Shown here: in pieces, positions 32,336 through 39,578 of the stretch
Layout of the letters: each line of letters opens with the position of its first letter
Numbering within the stretch: position 1 is the first letter of the stretch
NCBI GenBank assembly: GCA_965549355.1
Contig: CBEVGD010000004.1
Coordinates: 1-39,578 of the forward strand
Origin: M55B120 sp965549355
GTDB lineage: Bacteria > Actinomycetota > Humimicrobiia > Humimicrobiales > Humimicrobiaceae
DNA: 39,578 bases
Direction of reading: 5' to 3'
The notes under the pieces: generated by a model
The model's database searches: none
What the model saw: the letters and a program-made list of their open reading frames with translations, nothing else
What the model was told of the DNA's origin: nothing
Translations under genes and position numbers: made by a program

Positions 32336-33130
32336 ATGATAAAAAAAAATATAATCATCATTTTGATTGCAGCGTCAATTGCTGCTGCAATCATATTTAC
32401 TGATAAAGTAATATCGGCGGATCGGCTCGAGGACCTGTCTTCGGAATCGGGGGAAAGCATAAATAATAATGGCGGCAATAATACTGCGGGTGCAGACATT
32501 ATTGAAAATGAAAAAAAAGTTACAGCAGGTATAAATAAAGATAGCGATAGTAAAAGCTCCATAGAGGCTGAAGCAGCCATTAAAGAAAGTGGCGCCGAAT
32601 CAAATATTGAGATCCAGGAGAATATGCAGGCGGATCCGGATAGTGAACAGGCTGAGATAGCAGCCAGCGGTGATGATGCCGAAACAATACCGGATGAGAA
32701 TATGGGGGATAACCGGCGGACCTTTCCTGATGAAGAAAATATTGATTATAGCGACAGCGGGAACTTTAGAATAGAAGTCGATCTTGGCCGCCAGAGGGTC
32801 ATTGTATTCTACAAAGATGATATACTCAGGGAAATGATATGTTCGGGAGGAGCCCCTGAATCGCCCACCCCTCTGGGGGAATTTACAACATTGCAGAAAA
32901 TCGAATATTATTTTGTAGAGAGGTTTGATGTAGGAGCATATTACTGGATAAGATTCTTTGAGGATTATCTTATTCATAGTGTTCCTTTCGACGAGGAAGG
33001 CAAAATGATAATCGAGGAGTTTGAAAAGCTCGGCAGCCCTGCGAGCCATGGGTGCATAAGGCTCAAGCTGGAAGAAGCAAAGTGGCTCTATGAGACTATC
33101 CCCCTGGGTGTAAAAGTACTGATCTACTAA
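32336..33130 (+). CDS. L,D-transpeptidase (YkuD domain), exported
   Basis: The 264-residue protein has an N-terminal signal or anchor helix (about 4-24), then a long acidic, Ser/Glu/Asn-rich, probably disordered spacer to about residue 145. A C-terminal YkuD domain starts near FRIEVDLGRQRVIVFY and includes the catalytic SHGCIRL, with Cys240 and His238. These enzymes form 3-3 peptidoglycan cross-links or attach proteins to peptidoglycan, and they are resistant to most beta-lactams. No Shine-Dalgarno sequence is evident before the ATG. It lies just upstream of recF, where dnaN would be expected in a classical origin cluster. Confidence 0.92.
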   Translation: MIKKNIIIILIAASIAAAIIFTDKVISADRLEDLSSESGESINNNGGNNTAGADIIENEKKVTAGINKDSDSKSSIEAEAAIKESGAESNIEIQENMQADPDSEQAEIAASGDDAETIPDENMGDNRRTFPDEENIDYSDSGNFRIEVDLGRQRVIVFYKDDILREMICSGGAPESPTPLGEFTTLQKIEYYFVERFDVGAYYWIRFFEDYLIHSVPFDEEGKMIIEEFEKLGSPASHGCIRLKLEEAKWLYETIPLGVKVLIY

Positions 33131-33154
33131 TAAGAAGAAGGAAAGATCTTCCGG

Positions 33155-34348
33155 GTGTATTTAAAAAGTCTTGAATTAAAAAATTACAGAAATTATGAAT
33201 CTATAGATATTGAGTTTGATAAAAACTCTATACTGCTTGTGGGAAATAATGGAAATGGAAAGACAAATCTCCTGGAAGCCATACATTACCTTTCTGCCGG
33301 GTGTTCCCACAGAACGCATGTTCAGGACGAGCTTTTAAAATGGGGAAGCGGATTTTCACTGATCCGTGCAAATATTTATTCCGGCATTGATCAGAAAAAA
33401 TTTCTGGTGGAAATAGAAATAAGAAGAAATAATGTTCTGAAGATAAAGGTAAACGGCGTATATTATAAAAAGAAGAAAGATTTTATCTCGATCTTGCCAT
33501 CGGTCATCTTTTCTCCTGATGATCTGAGAATAATCAAATCAAATCCAGGAGAAAGAAGGGCTTTCCTTGATTCTATACTGGAAAAGATATATGGAGATTT
33601 TTCTTCCCTCCGGCTTCAATATCAGAAGATCCTGGTCCAGAGGAACAGCCTTCTTAAAAGCGCAGGAGGAAGGCTCAGCAGCAAGCATCTTGAAACGCTT
33701 GATACATGGAACGACAATCTTGTAAAGTATGGCATAGAGATAATTTTAAAAAGATATGAGCTTCTGAATTCCATTAAAACAGGATTTGCCGGCCATATAG
33801 AAGATTTTTTTAAAGGAGCCGTTCCGGATATTAAATATGTCTTTAGCTGGGACAGAAACGGGAAAGAAGAGAACCGCGATCCTGAAAAGAGTCTCAGGGA
33901 AAATAAGAAAAATGATAGTGATATTGTGATGGATAGGGATTTTCTGAGGGAGGAGTTCAAAAAAAGATTAACTGAAAATTTGGATAGGGACCTTGCACGC
34001 AAGACAACATCCCTGGGGCCGCACCGCGATGATTTTGTAATTTGTTTTAATGGTAGAGATATACGTTCATATGGTTCGCAGGGGCAGCAGAGGATAGCAT
34101 CTATAAGTCTGAAGCTATGCGAGCTCCAGATTCTCAGGGACAGGCTAAAAACAGACCCGGTACTTCTTCTGGATGATGTCCTTTCAGAGCTTGATACCCG
34201 GAGGCGCAGGAGGCTGGTAAAGATCATAAGAGGCAGGTTCCAGACATTTGTAACTGCTACTAATATCAGCTATCTGGACAAGCTTGATATAGACTTCGGA
34301 TCAAGATTTCTGGTCAGGGACGACAGTATAATAGGGATGGAGCTGTGA
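33155..34348 (+). CDS. recF: DNA replication and repair protein RecF
   Basis: RecF is an SMC-like ATPase that helps load RecA at gaps with RecO and RecR. The 397-residue protein begins YLKSLELKNYRNYESIDIEF, has Walker A GNNGNGKT (30-37), the ABC signature region SQGQQRIASISLKL and Walker B LLLDDVLSELD. The length is slightly over the family norm, with a charged stretch around 240-265. The start is a GTG with GAAGGAAAG upstream. dnaA and dnaN are not adjacent; the L,D-transpeptidase gene is immediately upstream instead. Confidence 0.97.
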   Translation: MYLKSLELKNYRNYESIDIEFDKNSILLVGNNGNGKTNLLEAIHYLSAGCSHRTHVQDELLKWGSGFSLIRANIYSGIDQKKFLVEIEIRRNNVLKIKVNGVYYKKKKDFISILPSVIFSPDDLRIIKSNPGERRAFLDSILEKIYGDFSSLRLQYQKILVQRNSLLKSAGGRLSSKHLETLDTWNDNLVKYGIEIILKRYELLNSIKTGFAGHIEDFFKGAVPDIKYVFSWDRNGKEENRDPEKSLRENKKNDSDIVMDRDFLREEFKKRLTENLDRDLARKTTSLGPHRDDFVICFNGRDIRSYGSQGQQRIASISLKLCELQILRDRLKTDPVLLLDDVLSELDTRRRRRLVKIIRGRFQTFVTATNISYLDKLDIDFGSRFLVRDDSIIGMEL

Positions 34349-34408
34349 CAGAGGCGGGTTAAAAAATTCTTATTTTTATTATACAATATGATAGTACGGA
34401 GCAGGCTG

Positions 34409-34428
34409 AATTGTAACTTAATTGTAAC
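34409..34428 (+). promoter_or_regulatory. Tandem 9-bp direct repeats with 11-bp period, Pho-box-like
   Basis: AATTGTAAC occurs at 34409-34417 and again at 34420-34428. The layout, 7-base units TTGTAAC separated by TTAA, is the geometry of OmpR/PhoB-family binding boxes (two direct half-sites one helical turn apart). The repeats lie 54 bases before the heme-b membrane subunit gene and downstream of an AT-rich, -10-like TATACAAT. Regulator and function are inferred. Confidence 0.45.
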
Positions 34429-34481
34429 AATGAATTTGCTGCATATCATTAATTATCAAATATTAAAAAGAGGGCGTTAAT

Positions 34482-35327
34482 ATGATCATTAACCAGGCTG
34501 TTTTATGGGCCATCCTGGGAGTCTGTCTTCTTCTCTTTTGCTCAGGTTTTTTGTACCGGATATCTATCTGGCTGTATGGAGGAGACGGAGGGGAAGGTAA
34601 CAAAAGTTCCAGAGCAGGTAAATTTTTCCGGTATTTTGGAATATTTTTAAGAACTCTTTTCAGCAGAAGAGCGGGACGGGTGATAAAAAGCTTTTTTTTA
34701 GACGGCATCATACATGGGAATCTTTTCAGGGACAGTATCCTGAAATGGTTCATACATGTATTCATGTTCTTTGGTCTTGCAAGCTTTACAGTGATCACGA
34801 TCCTGCACGTAATTGCTATTGCAGCTGCTCCGAATAATATTATAGATAGATCGAGCCCATGGTTTATGAGCCCATGGTTTATAATGGTATTTGGAACGCT
34901 TGAAAACAGATTCACCGCTATGGTGACAGATCTCTCGAAGCTTGCTATATTTGGAGGAGCTTTTATTGCATTTCTGAGGTTCCTGCTCCTTAAAAAGAAA
35001 TATAAATCAGTTGAATTAAAGGATAAATCCGCAGGTATAATGATATCGGTAATAGCGCTCCTCTCTTTTGTATACGAAGGGACCTTTTTCCTTGATATGG
35101 GGATCCCGGCATCGAGGGCGGTATTTGCACCTGCCGGATATATACTTTCCCTAATACTCGGATTTATACCAGGTATTAACTGGGCGGTGGCAGCTGCGGT
35201 CTTTTTCTATGCATATATTATCATGCTTTTTTTGTTTGTGGCCCTGATACCTTTTGGAAAGTATTCCCATATGGTCTTCGGCCCTATTGTAGCGGTACAT
35301 AATAAGATGAAGGAAGGAAAGCATTAG
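34482..35327 (+). CDS. HdrE/NarI-like heme-b membrane subunit
   Basis: The 281-residue protein has about five to six membrane helices and histidines positioned like heme-b ligands: His78 and His92 around the second helix, His109, and His263 and His273 at the end (KYSHMVFGPIVAVHNK). This is the pattern of the NarI/HdrE/TmcC family of quinone-interacting cytochrome b subunits. It is followed by an HdrD-like Fe-S protein, so the pair likely passes electrons between membrane quinones and a soluble partner. A 15-base exact tandem duplication doubles SPWF (34853-34882). AGAGGGCG precedes the ATG. Confidence 0.8.
   Translation: MIINQAVLWAILGVCLLLFCSGFLYRISIWLYGGDGGEGNKSSRAGKFFRYFGIFLRTLFSRRAGRVIKSFFLDGIIHGNLFRDSILKWFIHVFMFFGLASFTVITILHVIAIAAAPNNIIDRSSPWFMSPWFIMVFGTLENRFTAMVTDLSKLAIFGGAFIAFLRFLLLKKKYKSVELKDKSAGIMISVIALLSFVYEGTFFLDMGIPASRAVFAPAGYILSLILGFIPGINWAVAAAVFFYAYIIMLFLFVALIPFGKYSHMVFGPIVAVHNKMKEGKH
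34853..34882 (+). repeat. Exact 15-bp tandem duplication inside the heme-b subunit gene
   Basis: GAGCCCATGGTTTAT is repeated head-to-tail without mismatch, so the protein carries SPWFM followed by SPWFI. The frame is preserved and the duplication adds five residues to a loop between membrane helices. Confidence 0.9.
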
Positions 35328-35411
35328 CATCATCAGCGCCATCAGTATCTCAAGATGATTTTGACCGGCAGCGGTCTGAATAATAAATATAAGAAAATGA
35401 TGGGATAAAAA

Positions 35412-36623
35412 ATGAGATTCGATAAATTGGGTGTAAAACAGCTTGCAGAGTTAGATGCCTGCACCAGATGCGGCAATTGTCTGGATCTTTGTTCTGCATA
35501 TCTTGGGAGCGGGGATGTGTCTATATCGCCAAAGAAAAAAATGGAAAAGTTAAAGAATGCGGTAAATAAGGAATATGGACTCCTTTCCAGATTATTAAAG
35601 AAAAAGCTGACAAGAAAAGAAACAGAAGCAATATCGCATGCAGCATTTGCCTGTACTATGTGTTCGAGATGCGAAGTGGACTGCCATATAAATATAAAGC
35701 TGCAGGATATCTGGCTCAGGCTAAGGGAAATATTGGTAGATGAAGGCGAGCATCCTGAAGCTCTGGGCATGATGAGAGATAGATTAAAAAAGTCCCGCAA
35801 TGTCTCTTTTGATACCAATGAGGGGAGAACGGACTGGATAAAACCTGTCCCCGGCATTCCTGAGGACAGGTTTATAAGAGAAAGTGCACAGGTCGTATAC
35901 TTTGTGGGGTGCGTATCTTCTTTTTCCCCGAGGACATTTAAAATTCCGCGGTCGGTCGTCCGGATATTCCAGGAAGCAGATATAGATTTTGCACTTCTCG
36001 GGGATGAAGAATGGTGCTGCGGTTTTCCACTTATGTCATCAGGTTTTGTAAAGGACTTTATCGAATTTGCAGAGCATAATATTGAAAGGGTCAATAACAG
36101 CGGAGCAGAATATCTGGTGACCTCATGTCCCTCATGCTACCACATGTGGAGCCATGTCTATCCGGAAAAGATAAAGGATACAAAAATGAATTTCAAGGTC
36201 CTTCACGCGGTCCAGTATCTTTATATGCTGGTAAAGGAAGGCAGGATAAAATTAAACCCCGTAAATAAAAAGGTCACTTATCATGATCCCTGTGATCTTG
36301 GCAGGAACTCGGGCATATATGAGGAACCGAGAAAACTTATCAGGTCGGTCCCCGGGGTAGAATTCATTGAGCTGGAAAATAGCGGGAAATATGCGACATG
36401 CTGCGGAGGCGGAGGAAATGTGGAATCCATTGATGCCGGCCTTTCATCAAATATTGCAGCCATAAAAGCCGGCGAGGTGATCAAAACAGGAGCAGATATG
36501 GTTGTGACTTCATGCCAGCAATGTGTCAGGACCATAACAACGGCCCTCAAGAAAGAAAAATCAAAAATAAAAACAATTGATCTGGTCCAGCTCGTGATTG
36601 AAAGCATCAGAGAAGAATCATGA
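35412..36623 (+). CDS. HdrD/GlpC-like Fe-S oxidoreductase with two CCG domains
   Basis: The 403-residue protein has two [4Fe-4S] motifs, C17-x2-C20-x2-C23-x3-C27 and C81-x2-C84-x2-C87-x3-C91. Two CCG domains follow, marked by WCCGFPLMSSG and TCCGGGG, with TSCPSCYHMW and TSCQQC as their companion cysteines. In HdrD, CCG domains hold the unusual Fe-S cluster that reduces disulfides; in related proteins the substrate differs (glycerol 3-phosphate, lactate or unknown). The adjacent heme-b membrane subunit suggests quinone coupling. The substrate is not identifiable. The stop overlaps the DUF721 start (ATGATG). Confidence 0.88.
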   Translation: MRFDKLGVKQLAELDACTRCGNCLDLCSAYLGSGDVSISPKKKMEKLKNAVNKEYGLLSRLLKKKLTRKETEAISHAAFACTMCSRCEVDCHINIKLQDIWLRLREILVDEGEHPEALGMMRDRLKKSRNVSFDTNEGRTDWIKPVPGIPEDRFIRESAQVVYFVGCVSSFSPRTFKIPRSVVRIFQEADIDFALLGDEEWCCGFPLMSSGFVKDFIEFAEHNIERVNNSGAEYLVTSCPSCYHMWSHVYPEKIKDTKMNFKVLHAVQYLYMLVKEGRIKLNPVNKKVTYHDPCDLGRNSGIYEEPRKLIRSVPGVEFIELENSGKYATCCGGGGNVESIDAGLSSNIAAIKAGEVIKTGADMVVTSCQQCVRTITTALKKEKSKIKTIDLVQLVIESIREES

Positions 36624-36916
36624 TGAAAGAAATAGAAGATATTGGCAGTATAATAGGTTCGGTAGTAAACAGGATGGATATTAATGCAAAATTAAAGACA
36701 TCCGGTATCTTTAATCACTGGGAAGAAATAGTGGGGGAAGAAATAGCAAAAAGGTCCAGACCTAAAAAGCTTGTGCGCAGGATTTTATACATATCTGTGA
36801 CTACTTCTACGTGGGCAAATGAACTCAGCCTTATGTCGGAAAAACTGATAGAAAAGATTAATTCTTTTGTCGGTGAAGATATTGTCGGGAAATTGAGATT
36901 TAAGGCAAATCTTTAG
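36620..36916 (+). CDS. DUF721 / DciA-like protein
   Basis: The 98-residue protein has the DUF721 pattern: WEEIVGEEIAKRSRPKKLVRRILYISVTTSTWANELS. DUF721 proteins include DciA, which loads or helps the replicative helicase in bacteria lacking DnaC-type loaders. In Actinobacteria the gene typically lies between recF and gyrB, as here apart from the inserted redox pair. It overlaps the end of the HdrD-like gene. It may be cotranscribed with it, and a separate promoter serves gyrB downstream. Confidence 0.88.
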   Translation: MMKEIEDIGSIIGSVVNRMDINAKLKTSGIFNHWEEIVGEEIAKRSRPKKLVRRILYISVTTSTWANELSLMSEKLIEKINSFVGEDIVGKLRFKANL

Positions 36917-36955
36917 ATTTTTTCAGCGTATTTTCGCAAAATTTATATCAAAATA

Positions 36956-36964
36956 TGGTATAAT
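36956..36964 (+). promoter_or_regulatory. Extended -10 promoter upstream of gyrB
   Basis: TGGTATAAT gives a TGn extension and a perfect TATAAT (36959-36964), with no good -35. Transcription from here would produce a gyrB leader of about 210 bases. Confidence 0.5.
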
Positions 36965-37023
36965 GTTACCTGAAAATAAGCTGTTTATTGATGTTGATTT
37001 TAATTAGGAACAAAAGCGGAATG

Positions 37024-37153
37024 CCCGGTTTTCAGATCCGGGATGAGAGTGTTGATGAGGATGTCGCATCTTATATAGCTGGATCATGAAGGGTATTTAC
37101 AAAACAGGTATTTATTCAATAGTAATTGCCCTTTATCTTTATTAAATAAAGGC
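37024..37153 (+). promoter_or_regulatory. Structured 5' leader of gyrB
   Basis: The 263-base gap 36917-37179 is the longest between genes here. After the promoter it holds small hairpins: CCCGG/CCGGG (37024-37042), an AGGATG-CATCTT stem with loop TCG (37058-37072), and an imperfect stem around CTTTAT/ATAAAG (37128-37153) just before the AGAGGGG ribosome-binding site. These could tune gyrB expression, but I recognise no known riboswitch. Confidence 0.35.
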
Positions 37154-37179
37154 TAAAATCAGGCAAAGAGGGGATTTTT

Positions 37180-39084
37180 TTGGGAAAATCAAGTTATGAT
37201 GCTAAAGATATCACTGTACTTGAGGGCCTGTCGGCTGTAAGAAAGAGACCCGGTATGTATATAGGGTCCACGGGTACAAGGGGGCTTCATCATCTTATAT
37301 ATGAAGTCATTGATAATAGTATCGATGAGGCTATGGCAGGGCATTGTGATAATGTACTTGTTGTTTTAAACAAAAACGATTCTGTCACAGTAATCGATAA
37401 TGGCAGGGGAATACCTGTTAAAAAAATTAAGAAATATAATAAGCCCGCAGTGGAGATCGTGCTTACAAAGCTTCATGCCGGAGGAAAATTCGGCGGAGAG
37501 GGGTATAAGGTATCAGGGGGCCTTCACGGAGTCGGAATATCAGTCGTAAATGCACTTTCTGAGAAATTAATGATAGATATAAGAAGAGATGGATATGTCT
37601 ATAGCCAGGAATATAAGAAGGGGGACCCGACCGGTCCTTTAAAAAAGGGAAAGAAGACCGGCAGCCACGGGACCGCAATAACGTTCTTTCCCGATCTGGA
37701 GATATTTGAGGACATTGATTACAAATATGAGATACTGTCCAGCAGGATGAAGGAGATGGCATTTCTTAATAAAGGCCTCAAGATCACGCTTGTTGATATG
37801 CGCGAGGAACCCCAGAAGAAGGAAGAGTTCAGGTATGAAGGCGGAATAATTGATTTTGTAAGCTATCTATGTGAGAAAAAAGACTGTCTTCACAAAAAAG
37901 TCATTTATATATCCAACAAGAATGACAATCATGAAGTAGAGATAGCCATGCAGTATACCAGCGGCTATTCTGAAAGTATATTCTCGTTTGCCAATAATAT
38001 AAATACAACTGAAGGCGGCACGCATCTCAGCGGTTTTAGGGGAGCGCTTACCCGTTCCATAAATGATTATGCCAGGAGTAATAATATACTTAAGGAAAAG
38101 GATGAAAACCTCCAGGGAGAAGACGTAAGAGAGGGTCTGACTTCTATTATCAGCGTTAAGCTGAAAGATCCCCAATTTGAGGGGCAGACCAAGACTAAGC
38201 TTGGCAATAGCGAGATGAAGGGTTTTGTAGAATCAACAGTGAACTCAAAACTTTCTGAATTCATGGGCGAGAATCCTTCGGTCGCTAAAATAATTGTCAA
38301 TAGGTGCATTGATGCCGCGAGGGCCCGGAATGCGGCCAAAAAGGCCCGCGACCTTACACGCAAGAAATCCCTTCTGGAGAGCGGATCCCTTCCGGGGAAA
38401 CTGGCTGATTGTTCCATAAATGACCCGAAATTCAGTGAGATATATCTTGTCGAGGGAGATTCGGCTGGCGGCAGCGCCAAGCAGGCAAGGGACAGGAGAT
38501 TTCAGGCCATACTTCCTCTGCGGGGGAAAATACTCAATGTTGAAAAAGCCAGGCTCAACAGGATACTTTCAAGCATAGAAATACAGGCAATGATCACTGC
38601 CTTTGGAGCCGGGATAAGCGATGATTTTGAAATAGGAAATGCAAGATACCACAGGATAATAATAATGACAGATGCCGATGTAGACGGTTCACATATAAGA
38701 ACATTGATACTTACATTTCTATACAGATATATGCCGGGGCTTATTGAGGCCGGCTATGTATATATTGCACAGCCTCCGCTCTATCAGGTCAAATGCGGCA
38801 AAGAGATAAACTATGCTTATACGGAGAAAGAGCTTGATAGTTTTAAAAAGAAATATGAAGGCAAGAGGATCAATGTCCAGCAATACAAGGGTCTTGGAGA
38901 AATGGATCCGATACAGCTATGGGACACCACGATGGACCCGGAGACAAGAACGCTGCTGAAAGTCGAGATCGAGGATCCGCTTATAGCAGATGATGTGTTC
39001 TCTACTCTTATGGGGGATAAAGTGGAGCCCCGCAGAAGGTTTATTGAGAAAAATGCCAGGGGAGTATCCTTTATAGACATTTAA
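37180..39084 (+). CDS. gyrB: DNA gyrase subunit B
   Basis: GyrB is the ATPase subunit of gyrase, which introduces negative supercoils. The 634-residue protein has EGLSAVRKRPGMYIGST and EVIDNSIDEAMAGHC (ATP site), GGLHGVGISVVNALS, LVEGDSAGGSAKQARDRRFQ (TOPRIM start) and MTDADVDGSHIRTLILTFLY. It ends QYKGLGEMDPIQLW...RRFIEKNARGVSFIDI. The length is normal for the short form without the Gammaproteobacterial insert. The start is a TTG with AGAGGGG about seven bases upstream. The gene is complete and precedes gyrA by 50 bases. Confidence 0.98.
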   Translation: MGKSSYDAKDITVLEGLSAVRKRPGMYIGSTGTRGLHHLIYEVIDNSIDEAMAGHCDNVLVVLNKNDSVTVIDNGRGIPVKKIKKYNKPAVEIVLTKLHAGGKFGGEGYKVSGGLHGVGISVVNALSEKLMIDIRRDGYVYSQEYKKGDPTGPLKKGKKTGSHGTAITFFPDLEIFEDIDYKYEILSSRMKEMAFLNKGLKITLVDMREEPQKKEEFRYEGGIIDFVSYLCEKKDCLHKKVIYISNKNDNHEVEIAMQYTSGYSESIFSFANNINTTEGGTHLSGFRGALTRSINDYARSNNILKEKDENLQGEDVREGLTSIISVKLKDPQFEGQTKTKLGNSEMKGFVESTVNSKLSEFMGENPSVAKIIVNRCIDAARARNAAKKARDLTRKKSLLESGSLPGKLADCSINDPKFSEIYLVEGDSAGGSAKQARDRRFQAILPLRGKILNVEKARLNRILSSIEIQAMITAFGAGISDDFEIGNARYHRIIIMTDADVDGSHIRTLILTFLYRYMPGLIEAGYVYIAQPPLYQVKCGKEINYAYTEKELDSFKKKYEGKRINVQQYKGLGEMDPIQLWDTTMDPETRTLLKVEIEDPLIADDVFSTLMGDKVEPRRRFIEKNARGVSFIDI

Positions 39085-39134
39085 TTCAGGGAGACACTTG
39101 CCGGATAGAAAATAATTTTTAGTCAGGGGAATAA

Positions 39135-39578
39135 ATGGTATTTGAACTAAAGGGAAAGATAAAGAATATTGAAATAGAATCCGAGATGCAGGACTCATAC
39201 CTGAGCTATGCTATGAGCGTGATAATAGGGAGAGCTCTGCCGGATATCAGGGATGGCTTAAAACCTGTACACCGCAGGATACTATATGCGATGCAGGATA
39301 TGGGGATGCGGTCGAATACTCCCTATAAAAAAAGCGCCAGGATAGTCGGCGAGGTCCTGGGCAAGTATCATCCCCATGGCGATACAGCGGTCTACGATGC
39401 AATGGTAAGGATGGCGCAGGATTTTTCCCAGCGCTATATGATGGTCGACGGCCACGGAAACTTCGGTTCTGTTGATGGAGACAGAGCGGCAGCCATGAGG
39501 TATACAGAAGCCAGGCTGGCAGCATTTGCAGAAGAACTTCTGGTTGATATAGATAAGAATACAGTAGATTTTGTAGAT
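39135..39578 (+). CDS. gyrA: DNA gyrase subunit A (3' end outside window)
   Basis: The first 148 codons of gyrA run to the last base of the window. The protein starts MVFELKGKIKNIEIESEMQD, then has SYLSYAMSVIIGRALPDIRD, LKPVHRRILYAMQDMGM, and the quinolone-resistance region HPHGDTAVYDAMVRMAQDF. The DNA-cleaving tyrosine lies in AAMRYTEARL. Position 83 (E. coli numbering) is Thr and position 87 is Asp. AGGGGA at 39125-39130 precedes the ATG. GyrA forms the DNA breakage-reunion core with GyrB. Confidence 0.97.
   Translation, partial: MVFELKGKIKNIEIESEMQDSYLSYAMSVIIGRALPDIRDGLKPVHRRILYAMQDMGMRSNTPYKKSARIVGEVLGKYHPHGDTAVYDAMVRMAQDFSQRYMMVDGHGNFGSVDGDRAAAMRYTEARLAAFAEELLVDIDKNTVDFVD

Noticed and set aside
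33622..34227. A 201-codon minus-strand open frame inside recF
   Set aside because: It is antisense to the conserved RecF core and its translation is Ser/Arg/Leu-rich with no homology signal.
35342..36094. A 250-codon minus-strand open frame opposite the HdrD-like gene
   Set aside because: The plus-strand frame has two ferredoxin-type motifs and two CCG domains; the opposite frame shows no motif and has shadow-type composition.

Overview
The window is a 39.6 kb piece of a low-GC bacterial chromosome. It has tightly packed, mostly co-directional genes, no rRNA, tRNA, CRISPR array or transposase that I can see, and frequent TTG or GTG starts. The right end carries recF, a DUF721/DciA gene, gyrB and the start of gyrA; DUF721 between recF and gyrB is an arrangement I associate with Actinobacteriota. 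The capsule genes also look monoderm in style: a CpsB-type PHP phosphatase, an LCP/LytR-C protein and a CpsC-CpsD fusion kinase. A low-GC, deep-branching or uncultured actinobacterium-like lineage is my best guess, but it is tentative and rests on gene order and family content only.

Layout. 1-760: 3' part of a REC-GGDEF diguanylate cyclase. 871-2508 (minus): an AbiEi/AbiEii toxin-antitoxin pair with an operator-like dyad over its promoter. 2636-5334 (minus): radC, a LysE-family exporter and a solitary pilM. 5501-28804 (plus): a polysaccharide locus of about 23 kb. 28895-29338 (minus): mscL with a zinc ribbon. 29511-30354: an FmdB-type zinc ribbon and an unknown membrane protein. 30545-31253: a vapBC-like module. 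31323-33130: a DUF89 protein and an L,D-transpeptidase. 33155-39578: recF, a heme-b membrane subunit and HdrD-like Fe-S pair, DUF721/DciA, gyrB and gyrA (cut by the window end).

The polysaccharide locus is the main interest. Its left end supplies control and initiation: phosphatase, degenerate LCP protein, co-polymerase/kinase, membrane UDP-sugar 4,6-dehydratase, phosphoglycosyl transferase and a sugar epimerase/reductase. The middle is more AT-rich and uses more CGN arginine codons. It encodes a second epimerase, two glycosyltransferase-like proteins, a Wzx flippase, a Wzy polymerase, an acetyltransferase, three sulfotransferase-like proteins and all four enzymes for CMP-Kdo (kdsA, kdsB, kdsC, kdsD). 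The right end encodes sulfate activation to PAPS (cysC, cysD, cysN), with a DHH-family phosphoesterase between cysC and cysD that could hydrolyse the PAP released by the sulfotransferases. Read together, the locus appears to make, export and assemble a sulfated polysaccharide that may contain Kdo, with its own sulfate-donor supply and by-product recycling. Kdo genes inside a monoderm-style capsule locus next to sulfation genes is a combination I do not recognise as a described system.
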